A stretch of DNA of 64,000 bases from Pannonibacter anstelovis. Lineage in GTDB: Bacteria > Pseudomonadota > Alphaproteobacteria > Rhizobiales > Stappiaceae. Of the stretch, positions 23,379 to 32,700 are shown one piece after another. Within the stretch, counting starts at the first letter, position 1. Every line of letters starts with the position of its first letter. The notes beneath the pieces are model-generated. The model did no database searches. It was not told the origin of the DNA and worked only from the letters and a program-made list of their open reading frames with translations. The stretch is from positions 186,001 to 250,000 of the forward strand of contig NZ_JBAKBF010000006.1 of the NCBI RefSeq assembly GCF_036881715.1. Reading direction: 5' to 3'. A program made the position numbers and the translations under genes.

Positions 23379-25387
23379 TCAAACTCCATGATCACGGCAT
23401 CCACCGCCAGGCTGTCGCCGGGCTTGGCCTTGATCGAGGAGATAACACAGTCCCGCTCGGCGCGAAGCACGTTTTCCATCTTCATGGCTTCGACGATGGC
23501 CAGCTGCTCGCCCGCCTTCACCTCCTGCCCCTCGGTGACGGCGATGGAGACAACGAGGCCCGGCATCGGGCACAGCAGCAGGCGGGAGGTGTCCGGCGGC
23601 AGCTTTTCCGGCATCAAGGCGTCCAGCTCCGCCGTGCGCGGGGTCATGACGCGGGCGATGACGGAAAAGCCCTGCCAGTCGAGCCGGTAGCCGCTGCGCA
23701 CCGGGCGCACCTGCGCGGTCACGCGCTTGCCGCCAACGGTCCCATTCCACAGCACATCCCCCGGCACCCAGCTGGAAGTGACCGTCACAGGCGCACCCTC
23801 GCCCACGGCAATATCCATCTCGATGGGCGTGCCGGGATAACCTTCGGTGAGGCGAACGGGGATGTAGTCCTTGCCGATCTTGACGGTCCAGGCCTCGCGC
23901 ACAGCACCCGAATGCGGACGCAGGCGGCCCGGCAGATGGTCCAGCCGCTCGCGCCGCAGGGTTTCCATGGTCAGTGCAACGGCAGCCAGGGTTTCCAGCG
24001 CGGCCGCATCCGGCTCCGCCGGAGCAAAGCCATCCGGATATTCCTCGGCAATGAAGCCGGTGGAGAGGGTTCCGGCGCGCCAGCGCGGATGGTTCATCAG
24101 CGAGGTGAGGAAGGGAACGTTGTGCTGAATGCCATCCACATAGAAGGCGTCGAGCGCATTCGACATGGCTTCTATTGCCGTCGCCCGGTCCGGCGCATGG
24201 GTGATCAGCTTGGCGATCATCGGGTCGTAGAACATGGAGATTTCCGAGCCCTCGACCACGCCCGTGTCATTGCGCACGGTCACGCCATCGCTCACCTCTT
24301 CCTGCGGCGGCCTGTAGCGCACCAGCCGGCCGATGGAGGGCAGGAAATTGCGGTAAGGATCTTCCGCATAGATGCGGCTTTCCACGGCCCAGCCGTTCAG
24401 CTTCACATCGGACTGGCTGATGGAGAGCTTTTCGCCGGCAGCAACGCGGATCATCTGCTCCACCAGGTCGATGCCGGTGATCAGTTCAGTCACCGGATGC
24501 TCCACCTGCAGGCGGGTGTTCATTTCCAGGAAAAAGAAGCTCTTGTCCTGCCCGGCGACAAATTCCACCGTGCCTGCGCTGTCGTAGTTCACGGCTTTGG
24601 CAAGCGCCACGGCTTGCTCGCCCATGGCGCGGCGCGTCGCCTCGTCCAGCAGCGGAGATGGAGCCTCCTCGATGACCTTCTGATTGCGGCGCTGGATCGA
24701 GCATTCACGCTCGCCCAGATAGATCACGTTGCCATGCTTGTCGCCCAGAACCTGAATTTCGATATGGCGCGGGTTCTGGATGAACTTCTCGATGAACACA
24801 CGGTCATCGCCAAAGGAAGAGGCTGCTTCCGACTTGGAGCGGGCATAGCCCTCATGCACTTCGCCCGCATTCCATGCAATGCGCATGCCCTTGCCGCCGC
24901 CACCGGCCGAGGCCTTGATCATCACCGGATAGCCGATCTCCTCTGCGATCTGCACGGCTTCCTCCGGTGACTGGATCACCCCCAGATAGCCCGGCACTGT
25001 GCTGACCTTGGCGGCATTGGCGAATTTCTTGGATTCGATCTTGTCCCCCATGGCCTCGATAGCCTTGGGGTTGGGGCCGATGAAGACAATGCCCTCCGCC
25101 GCCAGTGCAGCCGGGAAAGCAGCACGCTCGGACAGGAAGCCATAGCCGGGGTGCACGGCCTCTGCGCCGGTCTGCTTGCAGGCAGCGATGATCTTGTCCA
25201 TCACCAGATAGGACTCGGAGGCCGCAGCCGGGCCGATATGCACCGCCTCGTCCGCCATCTCCACATGCAGGGCGTCCCGGTCCGCGTCGGAATAAACGGC
25301 TACGGTCCTGATGCCCATCCGCTTTGCGGTCTTGATAACCCGGCAGGCGATTTCGCCCCGGTTTGCGATCAGGATCTTTGAAAACAT
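23375..25387 (-). CDS. pccA: Propionyl-CoA carboxylase alpha subunit (biotin carboxylase + BCCP)
   Basis: 670 residues, standard PccA length. Biotin carboxylase domain (about 1-450) with MFSKILIANRGEIACRV, the ATP-grasp glycine loop ASAGGGGKGMRIAW and FFFLEMNTRLQVEHPVTE. A PccA-specific BT segment (about 500-590) is followed by the biotinyl domain with the attachment Lys636 in AMKMENV. Carboxylates biotin with ATP and bicarbonate; PccB (62172-63704 of this window) then passes CO2 to propionyl-CoA. The two subunits are 37 kb apart. The start ATG at 25387 and HAD gene overlap are clear. It could carry related acyl-CoA, but similarity to alphaproteobacterial PccA is close over the whole length. 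Confidence 0.95.
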   Translation of the reverse strand: MFSKILIANRGEIACRVIKTAKRMGIRTVAVYSDADRDALHVEMADEAVHIGPAAASESYLVMDKIIAACKQTGAEAVHPGYGFLSERAAFPAALAAEGIVFIGPNPKAIEAMGDKIESKKFANAAKVSTVPGYLGVIQSPEEAVQIAEEIGYPVMIKASAGGGGKGMRIAWNAGEVHEGYARSKSEAASSFGDDRVFIEKFIQNPRHIEIQVLGDKHGNVIYLGERECSIQRRNQKVIEEAPSPLLDEATRRAMGEQAVALAKAVNYDSAGTVEFVAGQDKSFFFLEMNTRLQVEHPVTELITGIDLVEQMIRVAAGEKLSISQSDVKLNGWAVESRIYAEDPYRNFLPSIGRLVRYRPPQEEVSDGVTVRNDTGVVEGSEISMFYDPMIAKLITHAPDRATAIEAMSNALDAFYVDGIQHNVPFLTSLMNHPRWRAGTLSTGFIAEEYPDGFAPAEPDAAALETLAAVALTMETLRRERLDHLPGRLRPHSGAVREAWTVKIGKDYIPVRLTEGYPGTPIEMDIAVGEGAPVTVTSSWVPGDVLWNGTVGGKRVTAQVRPVRSGYRLDWQGFSVIARVMTPRTAELDALMPEKLPPDTSRLLLCPMPGLVVSIAVTEGQEVKAGEQLAIVEAMKMENVLRAERDCVISSIKAKPGDSLAVDAVIMEFE

Positions 25388-25506
25388 GCCTCGCCTGCTC
25401 CCGCGTCCAACTGGCCCATTCCGTTACGTGACGAACGGTTTGCCAGCGATATTTGTAAGCCTTCCTTGGGTTTTAGGCGGGCTGTATCTGCGGCGCAATA
25501 TCACCA

Positions 25507-25533
25507 AAGGATGAGCTGGAGCAGCCTCATCCT
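25507..25533 (-). terminator. Putative terminator of the diguanylate cyclase gene
   Basis: AGGATGAG / CTCATCCT (25508-25515 and 25526-25533) with an inner CTG/CAG pairing; the minus-strand read ends CATCCTTTGG. The stop codon of the cyclase is at 25572, so it is correctly placed; the T-tract is weak. Confidence 0.45.
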
Positions 25534-25571
25534 GCCGTTTGCCAAGGCAGTTCCCCGGCCCGCAAGTTGTT

Positions 25572-26522
25572 CTAACCGTTCAAGCCGGAAAAATGCACGC
25601 GGTCGCGGCCCGCGGACTTCGCAGCATACAGCGCCTCATCGGCCTGCTTCAGCAGCAAGCCATAGACAGCTTCTCTGCCGCTGGGCCAGCTGCCAGACGG
25701 GAGGCACGCCCCTCCGGCACTGATGGTCACATGCCCAAGTGGACTGGACTTATGCCCGAAGGCCTGTATTGCAACTGCGAAATTGATACGCTGAAGAATT
25801 TCAAAGGCCTGCTGAGCGGTGGCCCCTGGCATGAGAACCACAAACTCCTCTCCCCCGTAGCGAGCAACCGCGTCACAAGCGCTTCGGATCTGCCCGGAGA
25901 TGAGGCTGGCCACCTGCTGCAGAACAGCATCACCCGCCGGATGGCCATAGGTGTCATTGTAACGCTTGAACCAGTCAACGTCGATCAACCCGAGAGAGAC
26001 GGGCAGATTATCCTGCTGCAAGCGGCCAAGCCCGGTATCAAGCAAATCCTGCAGGCCGTTCCGGTTTAGCACACCTGTCAAGGGGTCAGTCGCAGCAAGC
26101 CGCTTGATCTTCTCGTAGGCCTCGGAGAGCTGACGGTTCGTTTCCGCCCGCTCCATTTCCATCCGCTTGCGGCCAGAAATGTCCGACAGGGTCACGAAAA
26201 CCGCCGGAAACTCCTCTGCCGCTTCAAGTGCAAGCAAGGTGACAGAGACCAGGTAATGCGCCCCGCGGAATTCGATCTCGTGATCAGGAACATCAATCCC
26301 GTTCGAAAGGAACTGAAAATCCCGCCGTGCATTCTGCACAATCTCAGGCGGACAGAATTCCCCGATACACTTTTCTTTAAGTTCCTCCAGAGAAACCCCA
26401 AGCATTGCCGCATATTTTTGATTGGCCGCCACATAGCGGAATTCCTTATCCAGCAAACATGCAGAGACCGGGAGCGAAAGAAACAATTTCAGCAGCTCGC
26501 TAGCTGGCATTCCCTTGAACAT
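25572..26522 (-). CDS. PAS-GGDEF diguanylate cyclase
   Basis: 316 residues. PAS sensor at about residues 15-118 (LPVSACLLDKEFRYVAANQKYAAMLG), linker coiled coil (120-142), then GGDEF (143-310) with GGEEF at 223-227 and DPLTGVLNRNG at 146-156. It makes cyclic di-GMP from two GTP. The inhibitory site (RxxD five residues before GGEEF) is replaced by SACD, so product feedback may be weaker. The gene is divergent from folB with a 264-bp gap. Cytoplasmic, without membrane segments; PAS ligand unknown. Confidence 0.92.
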   Translation of the reverse strand: MFKGMPASELLKLFLSLPVSACLLDKEFRYVAANQKYAAMLGVSLEELKEKCIGEFCPPEIVQNARRDFQFLSNGIDVPDHEIEFRGAHYLVSVTLLALEAAEEFPAVFVTLSDISGRKRMEMERAETNRQLSEAYEKIKRLAATDPLTGVLNRNGLQDLLDTGLGRLQQDNLPVSLGLIDVDWFKRYNDTYGHPAGDAVLQQVASLISGQIRSACDAVARYGGEEFVVLMPGATAQQAFEILQRINFAVAIQAFGHKSSPLGHVTISAGGACLPSGSWPSGREAVYGLLLKQADEALYAAKSAGRDRVHFSGLNG

Positions 26523-26786
26523 GGCTACCTGCAGTTCAAAAAAGGCAACTCAAGTTGAGTGCAATAAGGGCTCTTACGTAGGACATCCCTAAAATTACTC
26601 CTATAATATCAAGTATAAAACTGAATGACGCGATTGAAAGCACCGTCAGGCAAAAAGAAGCAAATCTGCCCTTCGCAGCACGTCAGCCCGTTTATCCGGC
26701 ACACCGCTGGATTTTCCCCCGCCAATCGCCTATCACCCGCTGGCCTGCCGCCCTTATCTGCTGCGGTACCAGCCTGTGAGCCCTCC

Positions 26787-27152
26787 ATGGATGCCATTCA
26801 CCTCGAAGATCTTGCCTTCTACGCCTATCACGGGCTCTACGAGGAGGAGATGCGCCTGGGCCAGCGGTTCATCGTCGACATGAGCTGCTGGCTCGATCTC
26901 GGGCCTGCCAGCCGCGAAGACGAGTATGACCTGACGGTCTGCTACGGCATGCTGGTGAAGACCATCGAAGGCGTGGTGCTGAACAACCGCTTCAATCTGA
27001 TCGAGCGGCTGGCCGGGGCGATCATTGAGGCGGTTCTGGCCGCCGACAGCCGGATCGAAAAAGTGCGCGTGCGGGTTCACAAGCCCGGCGCTCCCCTTCC
27101 AATTGCGCAAGGGCGCGCCAGCGTCGAGCTTGAGCGTACACGCAATCGTTAA
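26787..27152 (+). CDS. folB: Dihydroneopterin aldolase FolB
   Basis: 121 residues. Retro-aldol cleavage of 7,8-dihydroneopterin to 6-hydroxymethyl-dihydropterin in folate biosynthesis. FolB features: LAFYAYHGLYEEEMRLGQRF (Glu in this loop binds the pterin), the Tyr of VCYGMLV (about residue 53) and the catalytic Lys99 in VRVHKPGAP. The ATG at 26787 has no strong ribosome site; the open frame extends 54 codons upstream but is not FolB-like there. The tail IAQGRASVELER has alternate strands of the tunnelling fold. Stands alone, without folK or folP nearby. Confidence 0.92.
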   Translation: MDAIHLEDLAFYAYHGLYEEEMRLGQRFIVDMSCWLDLGPASREDEYDLTVCYGMLVKTIEGVVLNNRFNLIERLAGAIIEAVLAADSRIEKVRVRVHKPGAPLPIAQGRASVELERTRNR

Positions 27153-27287
27153 CGCGTGCGGGCTGCCCTGCCCTTGCCGCCTGTCTGCGGGAACCTAGCT
27201 CTCCTTTTGCCGTTGTAGCAGTAACCGGCAGATGTTTCCCCGCACTTGCCGCCTTCCATGGCGGGGCGGAAGGATCGGGGCCTCTTG

Positions 27288-27608
27288 ATGGAGATGATGA
27301 TGTCTGGATTCATGCGACATGCCGCCCTCACGCTCGCGGTTCTCGCGGCAGGCACGAGCGCTGCCGCAGCAAGACCCGACCTGCGGCAGATGACTTGCGC
27401 CGAGGCTCAGCAGACCGTGTTGCGCAACGGAGCCGTGGTCTTCACCACCGGCCCCGTCACATATGACCGCTTTGTTGCCAACCACAGCTATTGCGACCGC
27501 TGGGAACAAGCAGTTCCGGTAACGGCTGCGACAAAGGATACGCCGCAATGCCCGGTCGCCTACAAGTGCCAGGAACCGGTGTTTGACCGTTTCGGGTGGG
27601 ATGACTGA
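27288..27608 (+). CDS. Small secreted protein of an alphaproteobacterial family
   Basis: 106 residues. Signal segment about 8-28 (MRHAALTLAVLAAGTSAAAA). Mature part has the pattern RQMTCAEAQQTVLRNGAVVFTTGPVTYDRFVANHSYCDRW...TPQCPVAYKC, with four cysteines spaced as in a recurring small exported family of Rhizobiales and relatives. Function unknown. Several ATGs lie at the start; I chose 27288 as the longest with an AAGGAT site upstream. Convergent with cobQ across a strong hairpin at 27611-27632. Confidence 0.72.
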   Translation: MEMMMSGFMRHAALTLAVLAAGTSAAAARPDLRQMTCAEAQQTVLRNGAVVFTTGPVTYDRFVANHSYCDRWEQAVPVTAATKDTPQCPVAYKCQEPVFDRFGWDD

Positions 27609-27610
27609 TC

Positions 27611-27632
27611 CGCAATCACTTTCGTGATTGCG
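27611..27632. terminator. Bidirectional terminator-like hairpin between convergent genes
   Basis: CGCAATCAC-TTTC-GTGATTGCG, a perfect 9-bp stem with a 4-nt loop. It sits 3 bp after the stop of the small secreted protein and contains the cobQ stop codon (27616-27618). No long T-run. Confidence 0.6.
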
Positions 27633-29103
27633 CGATACGCAGGATCAGGTCCATGTCCATGTGCCGGGCCAGATGCCCGGCCAGTTCATCGAGCACCGCA
27701 TCCATGGACGCAGTGTAGGAGACTTGCGCTGCCGCTCCGAGGCCCGAAAGCCAGGCGGCACGGAAGGCGTCTCCCGTAAAAAGCCCGTGCAGATAGGTGC
27801 CCAGAACCCGGCCATCGGCGCTCTGGGCTCCGTCGTGCCGCGTGCTGCCGGGGTCATCCTGCAGGCTCAGAACCGGCCTTGCACAATCCGGGCCCGAGGT
27901 TTCGCCAAGGTGGATCTCATAGCCGGAGATGGGCACGCCACCCGGCAGGAAGGTGCCTTGCGCCTCACGGAGCTTCTTGTCCGCTGTCAGCACCGTATGC
28001 ACATCGAGGAAGCCAAGCCCCTCGACCGTGCCCGCGCGGCCCTCGATGCCGTCCGGATCAGCAATGGTGCGGCCCAGCATCTGGTAGCCGCCGCAAAGGC
28101 CGATGATCCGTCCGCCGCGCCGGTGATGAGCGGCAAGGTCGATGTCCCAGCCCTGTGCCCGCAGGAAAGCCAGATCGCCCATGGTGGACTTGGTGCCGGG
28201 CAGCAGCACCACATCCGCATCGCCCGGCAGCGGCTGGCCGGGCTGTACCAGCACCAGCGTCACCTCCGGCTCTTGCCGCAGCGGGTCGAGATCATCAAAA
28301 TTGGCGATGCGGGCGAGAACCGGCACAGCGATCTTCACCGGCCCGTTGCCAAGCCCATCCTCAAGCCCGAGAGCATCTTCGGCCGGCAGCAGCCCGGCTT
28401 TCGCAAACCACGGCACCACCCCGGCAGAGGCCCAGCCCGTGCGGCGGACGATCTCGCCAAGGCCATCATCAAATAATGACGGATCGCCCCGGAAGCGGTT
28501 GATGAAAAAGGCGCGGATGCGAGCCTGCTCCTCCGGCTCCAGCACCGCATGAGTACCGACCAGCGAGGCAATCACCCCGCCCCGGTCGATATCCCCGCAC
28601 AGAAGCACCGGCAGGTCAGCGGCTTGCGCAAAGCCCATGTTGGCAATGTCGCCCTGGCGCAGATTGATTTCCGCCGGGCTGCCAGCCCCTTCAACCAACA
28701 CCAGATCCGCCTCCTGCGACAGCAGGGCGAAACTCTCCAGCACCTTCGGCAGCAGTTCAGCCTTGCGCGAGCCATATTCGCGCGCCCGCATGGTGCCGAA
28801 GCGGCGGCCCTGCACGATCACCTGAGCACCCGTATCCGTCTCCGGTTTCAGCAGCACCGGGTTCATGTGCACGGTAGCCGGCATGCGGCAGGCCATGGCC
28901 TGTAACGCCTGCGCCCGGCCAATCTCGCCGCCATCCGTGGTGACAGCAGCATTGTTCGACATATTCTGTGGCTTGAAGGGAGCTACCTTCAGGCCCTGAT
29001 TGGCAAAGTGGCGGCACAGGCCTGCGACGATCAGGCTCTTGCCCACATTCGATCCCGTGCCCTGCACCATCAGGGCGGGCTTGCGGATGCCCGCCTGCGC
29101 CAT
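27616..29103 (-). CDS. cobQ: Cobyric acid synthase CobQ
   Basis: 495 residues, typical for CobQ (CbiP in anaerobic naming). N-terminal dethiobiotin-synthetase-like ATP site (MVQGTGSNVGKSLIVAGLCR), C-terminal type I glutamine amidotransferase with the nucleophile Cys337 (IIGLCGGYQMLG) and the His of the triad in TYLHGLF. Amidates four carboxyl groups of adenosylcobyrinic acid a,c-diamide using glutamine. It is the last gene of the cobU-W-N-O-Q operon and overlaps the cobO stop by 1 bp at 29103. Cofactor-dependent regulation by the upstream adenosylcobalamin riboswitch is inferred. Confidence 0.96.
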   Translation of the reverse strand: MAQAGIRKPALMVQGTGSNVGKSLIVAGLCRHFANQGLKVAPFKPQNMSNNAAVTTDGGEIGRAQALQAMACRMPATVHMNPVLLKPETDTGAQVIVQGRRFGTMRAREYGSRKAELLPKVLESFALLSQEADLVLVEGAGSPAEINLRQGDIANMGFAQAADLPVLLCGDIDRGGVIASLVGTHAVLEPEEQARIRAFFINRFRGDPSLFDDGLGEIVRRTGWASAGVVPWFAKAGLLPAEDALGLEDGLGNGPVKIAVPVLARIANFDDLDPLRQEPEVTLVLVQPGQPLPGDADVVLLPGTKSTMGDLAFLRAQGWDIDLAAHHRRGGRIIGLCGGYQMLGRTIADPDGIEGRAGTVEGLGFLDVHTVLTADKKLREAQGTFLPGGVPISGYEIHLGETSGPDCARPVLSLQDDPGSTRHDGAQSADGRVLGTYLHGLFTGDAFRAAWLSGLGAAAQVSYTASMDAVLDELAGHLARHMDMDLILRIAQSRK

Positions 29104-29738
29104 CAGTATTCCACCCCGGCCTGCGGCTTCACACCGGAGCGGAAGGGGTGTTTCACCTGCTCCATCTCGGTGACGAGATCGGCCACCTCGATCAGCTCAT
29201 CCTTGGCGTTGCGCCCGGTGATGACGACATGCACGTCTTCCGGCTTCTCATCCTTCAGAAATGCGACCACCTCGGCGATATCGAGATAATCGTAGCGCAG
29301 CACGATGTTCAGCTCGTCGCAGAGCACCATCCGGTAGTCGCCGCTGGTGATCATCTCCTTGGCTGCATCCCAGGCTTCCTGCGCCGCAGCGATGTCGCGC
29401 TGGCGGTCCTGCGTTTCCCAGGTGAAGCCCTCACCCATGCGCTTGACGGTAACGAGATCGGCGAAGCGCTCCAGCGCATGGGTTTCGCCCGTGTCGAGGC
29501 GGCCCTTGACGAACTGCACCACGCCGACCCGGTGACCGTGACCAAGAGAGCGGAACACCATGCCGAAGCCTGCGGTGGATTTGCCCTTGCCCTTGCCGGT
29601 GTGGACGATGGTCAGACCCTTCTCGATGGTCTTGGTGGCCATGATCTTGTCGCGCGCCGCCTTCTTCTTGCGCATCTTCTCGGCATGGCGGGCGTTCACG
29701 TCTTCTTCGGTCTGAATCTCGGTGTCGGTCTCGGTCAC
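29103..29738 (-). CDS. cobO: Cob(I)yrinic acid a,c-diamide adenosyltransferase CobO
   Basis: 211 residues, CobO/BtuR (CobA) type. Walker A GKGKGKST at 48-55; conserved GFGMVFRSLGHGHRVGVVQFVKG, EEAWDAAKE-like and MVLCDELNIVLRYDYL (about 138-153). Transfers the 5'-deoxyadenosyl group of ATP to Co(I) of corrinoids. The N-terminal charged extension of about 33 residues (ETDTEIQTEEDVNARHAEKMRKKKA) is longer than in Salmonella. It is 5 bp downstream of cobN and overlaps cobQ by 1 bp, so the unit is polycistronic. Confidence 0.96.
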   Translation of the reverse strand: MTETDTEIQTEEDVNARHAEKMRKKKAARDKIMATKTIEKGLTIVHTGKGKGKSTAGFGMVFRSLGHGHRVGVVQFVKGRLDTGETHALERFADLVTVKRMGEGFTWETQDRQRDIAAAQEAWDAAKEMITSGDYRMVLCDELNIVLRYDYLDIAEVVAFLKDEKPEDVHVVITGRNAKDELIEVADLVTEMEQVKHPFRSGVKPQAGVEY

Positions 29739-29743
29739 GGCGG

Positions 29744-32700
29744 TCAGGCCCTCATGGCTTGGGATGTGAGCTGGCTGGAGAGGCCAGCATGGACGGAGTT
29801 GCGGCGCGGCGTCCAGAGCCCGCGCCGGATGGCTTCGTCAAAGCGCTGAAGAATATCCTCATAGGCGGCAGGGTTGGCATGGGCCAGAAACTCCCGCACG
29901 GCGGCATCCTCGATATAGGCGGTGTAAAGCTGATCGAAATGATGTTCGCGCACCGCCCTTGTCGTCGCCGCGAAGGCAAAGAGATAGTCCAGCGTCGCGG
30001 CAATCTCGAAGGCACCCTTGTAGCCGTGGCGCATGACCCCGGCGATCCACTTCGGGTTCGCCGCCCGGCCCCGCACCACGCGGGAAATCTCCTCCGACAG
30101 CGCCCGCACCACGGGCCGTTCTGGCCGTGAATGATCGGTGTGATAGCTGACGGGCACCTCCCCCGTCAGCGCTTCGACCGTTGCCGCAAGGCCGCCCTCG
30201 AACTGGTAGTAGTCGTCGCTGTCGAGCAGGTCATGCTCGCGGTTGTCCTGATTGTGCAGGACCAGATCGACGCCGCGAAGGCGCGTCTCGAAGCGCTCGC
30301 GCACCGCCTCGCCTTTCGCCCCGCCGCCATAGGCATAGGAACCCCAGGCGAGGAAGGCATCGGCGAAATCCTCCCGCTCCTGCCAGATCCCCTCATCCAT
30401 CAGCGCCTGCAAACCTGCCCCATAGGCACCGGGCATGGAGCCGAACACACGGATGGAAGCCTCGGCAAAGGCATCGTCCCGGGCTAGCCCCCTCGCCTGC
30501 AGCTCCGCCCGCTCAGCCCGCACCCGCGCCGCCATCGGGTTGGCGCTTTCCGGCTCGTCGAGCGCGGCCACCGCCCGCACGGCGCTGGTGAACAGGTCCA
30601 TCTGATGCGGGAAGGCATCGCGGAAGAAGCCGGAGATGCGCAGCGTCACGTCGATGCGCGGACGGCGCAGCTCCGACAGCGGCATGATCTCGAAACCGGT
30701 GACGCGCCCGGAGCCCGGTTCCCACACCGGCCTTGCGCCGATCAGCGCCAGCGCCTGCGCAATGTCATCGCCGCCGGTACGCATGTTGGCCGTGCCCCAG
30801 CAGGTCAGCACCAGTGCCTTGGGCCACTCGCCCTCATCCTGAAAATAGCGCAGCGCCACTTCCGCCGCCGAAGCCTGCCCCAGCCGCCAGGCAACCTCGG
30901 TCGGCACGGCGCGCACATCGACCGAATAGAAATTCCGTCCCGTAGGCAGCACATCCGGCCGGCCTCTGGTTGGCGCGCCGGACGGCCCCGGCGGCACGAA
31001 ACGGCCATCCAGCGCCGCCAGCACCGCTGCCGTTTCCGCAGCTCCGGAGGCCGCGACAGCGGGCAGCAAAGTGGCCTCAATCTCCTGAAGAACAGAAGCT
31101 GTTGCAGTCAGTTCCGGACATTTCATTTCTCCGGAGACAAGCAGAACAGCCAGTTTTTCAAGCCGCTCCACCGTATCACCACAAGAGCGCCAAAGGGCAT
31201 CGGACATGCCCGCCAAAAGCTCCGGCTTCGGCCCGGTCCAGAGGGCGGAGAAATCGCAGGACAGCGGATCAAACTCAGCCGCCCCACCAAGAAGATCACG
31301 CGCCAGAGCCCGGATCAGGCTTTCATCCTGAGACCTGCTTCCACGCGGCACGCGCACCAGCGCCACCAGCAGGTCATGCAACAGCCGCCCCTGCGGGCTC
31401 TCGCCCAGCACATGCAACCCGTCCCGGATCTGCAATTCCTTGAGGTCACACAGATGCGCATCCAGCCGCGCCAGACGGGTCGTCTCGCACATGTCCGGCG
31501 TCAGGCCGATATCCGCATCAAGCCCATGAACGGAGGCAAGCTCCAGAATGTCCCGCGTCAGCACCTTCTGCCGGCGCGGATCAACACCGCTGGCGAGATA
31601 GTACTCATCGAGCAGGTTTTCCATTTCATTGGCAACGCCATAATTTTCAGCCCGCGTCAGTGGCGGCGTCAGGTGATCAACAATAACGGCAGAGGCCCGC
31701 CGTTTGGCCTGCATACCCTCGCCCGGATCATTGACAATGAAAGGATATATGTTCGGCACCGGGCCCAGCACGGCTTCCGGATAGCACTCTTCAGACAGCG
31801 CCAGCGCCTTGCCCGGCAGCCATTCCAGATTGCCGTGCTTGCCGAGATGGACGATGGCATCGACACCCGCCACCTCGCGCAGCCAGATGTAGAAGGCAAA
31901 GTAGTTGTGCGGCGGCACCAGATCCGGATCGTGATAGGTCGCCTTCGGATCAATGTTGTAGCCACGCGCAGGCTGAATGCCTGCATAGATGCTGCCAAAG
32001 CGGGTCAGCGGAAGATGAAAAGCGCCATCGCGCATGGCCGGATCCTCCTCCGGCACGCCCCAGCGGGCCGTCACCTGCGCCTGCACCGCCTCCGGAAAGG
32101 ACGCAAAGGCCTTGCGGTAGTCAGCAAGCGCGAAGCGCACATCCACCCGGCGCCCTGCCCGTCCTTGCGGACTGTTGGTCACCCCGGCCAGCAGATGCGC
32201 CATCAGTGCTTCGGAGGTGACCGGCGCATCCGAAGGAACATCATACCCTGCGTCCCGCAGGTCCGCGATCAGGGCCGCGCAGGAGGCAGGCGTGTCCAGC
32301 CCCACACCATTGGCAATGCGCCCGTCACTGTCAGGATAGTTTGCGAGCACCAGCGCCACCTTGCGCGCAGCGGCAGGCTTTCCGCCCAGCTTCGCCCAGT
32401 TTGCCGCCAGCGCTGCCACATAGGCCATGCGGCTCTCTTCGGGCCTGAAGAGCACGGGGCGGAACTGGGTGGCGGGATCAAGGATGCCTTCTTCCTTGAA
32501 CGAGACCGCCCGCGTCATCAGCCGCCCGTCCAGCTCCGGCAGCACCACATGCATGGCCAGATCACGCACGGAGATCCCCTGCGTGCTTTCCGCCCAGCCC
32601 GCCCGCGATGAGGAGGAGAAGACCACCTGCAGCACCGGGCGGCCCGGCGCATCCAGCGGTGACGGCTGATGCACGCGTCCGCCACTGGAAACGGCAAAGG

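Noticed and set aside
30605..32611. 668-codon plus-strand frame
   Set aside because: Antisense to cobN; no start signals and no domain.
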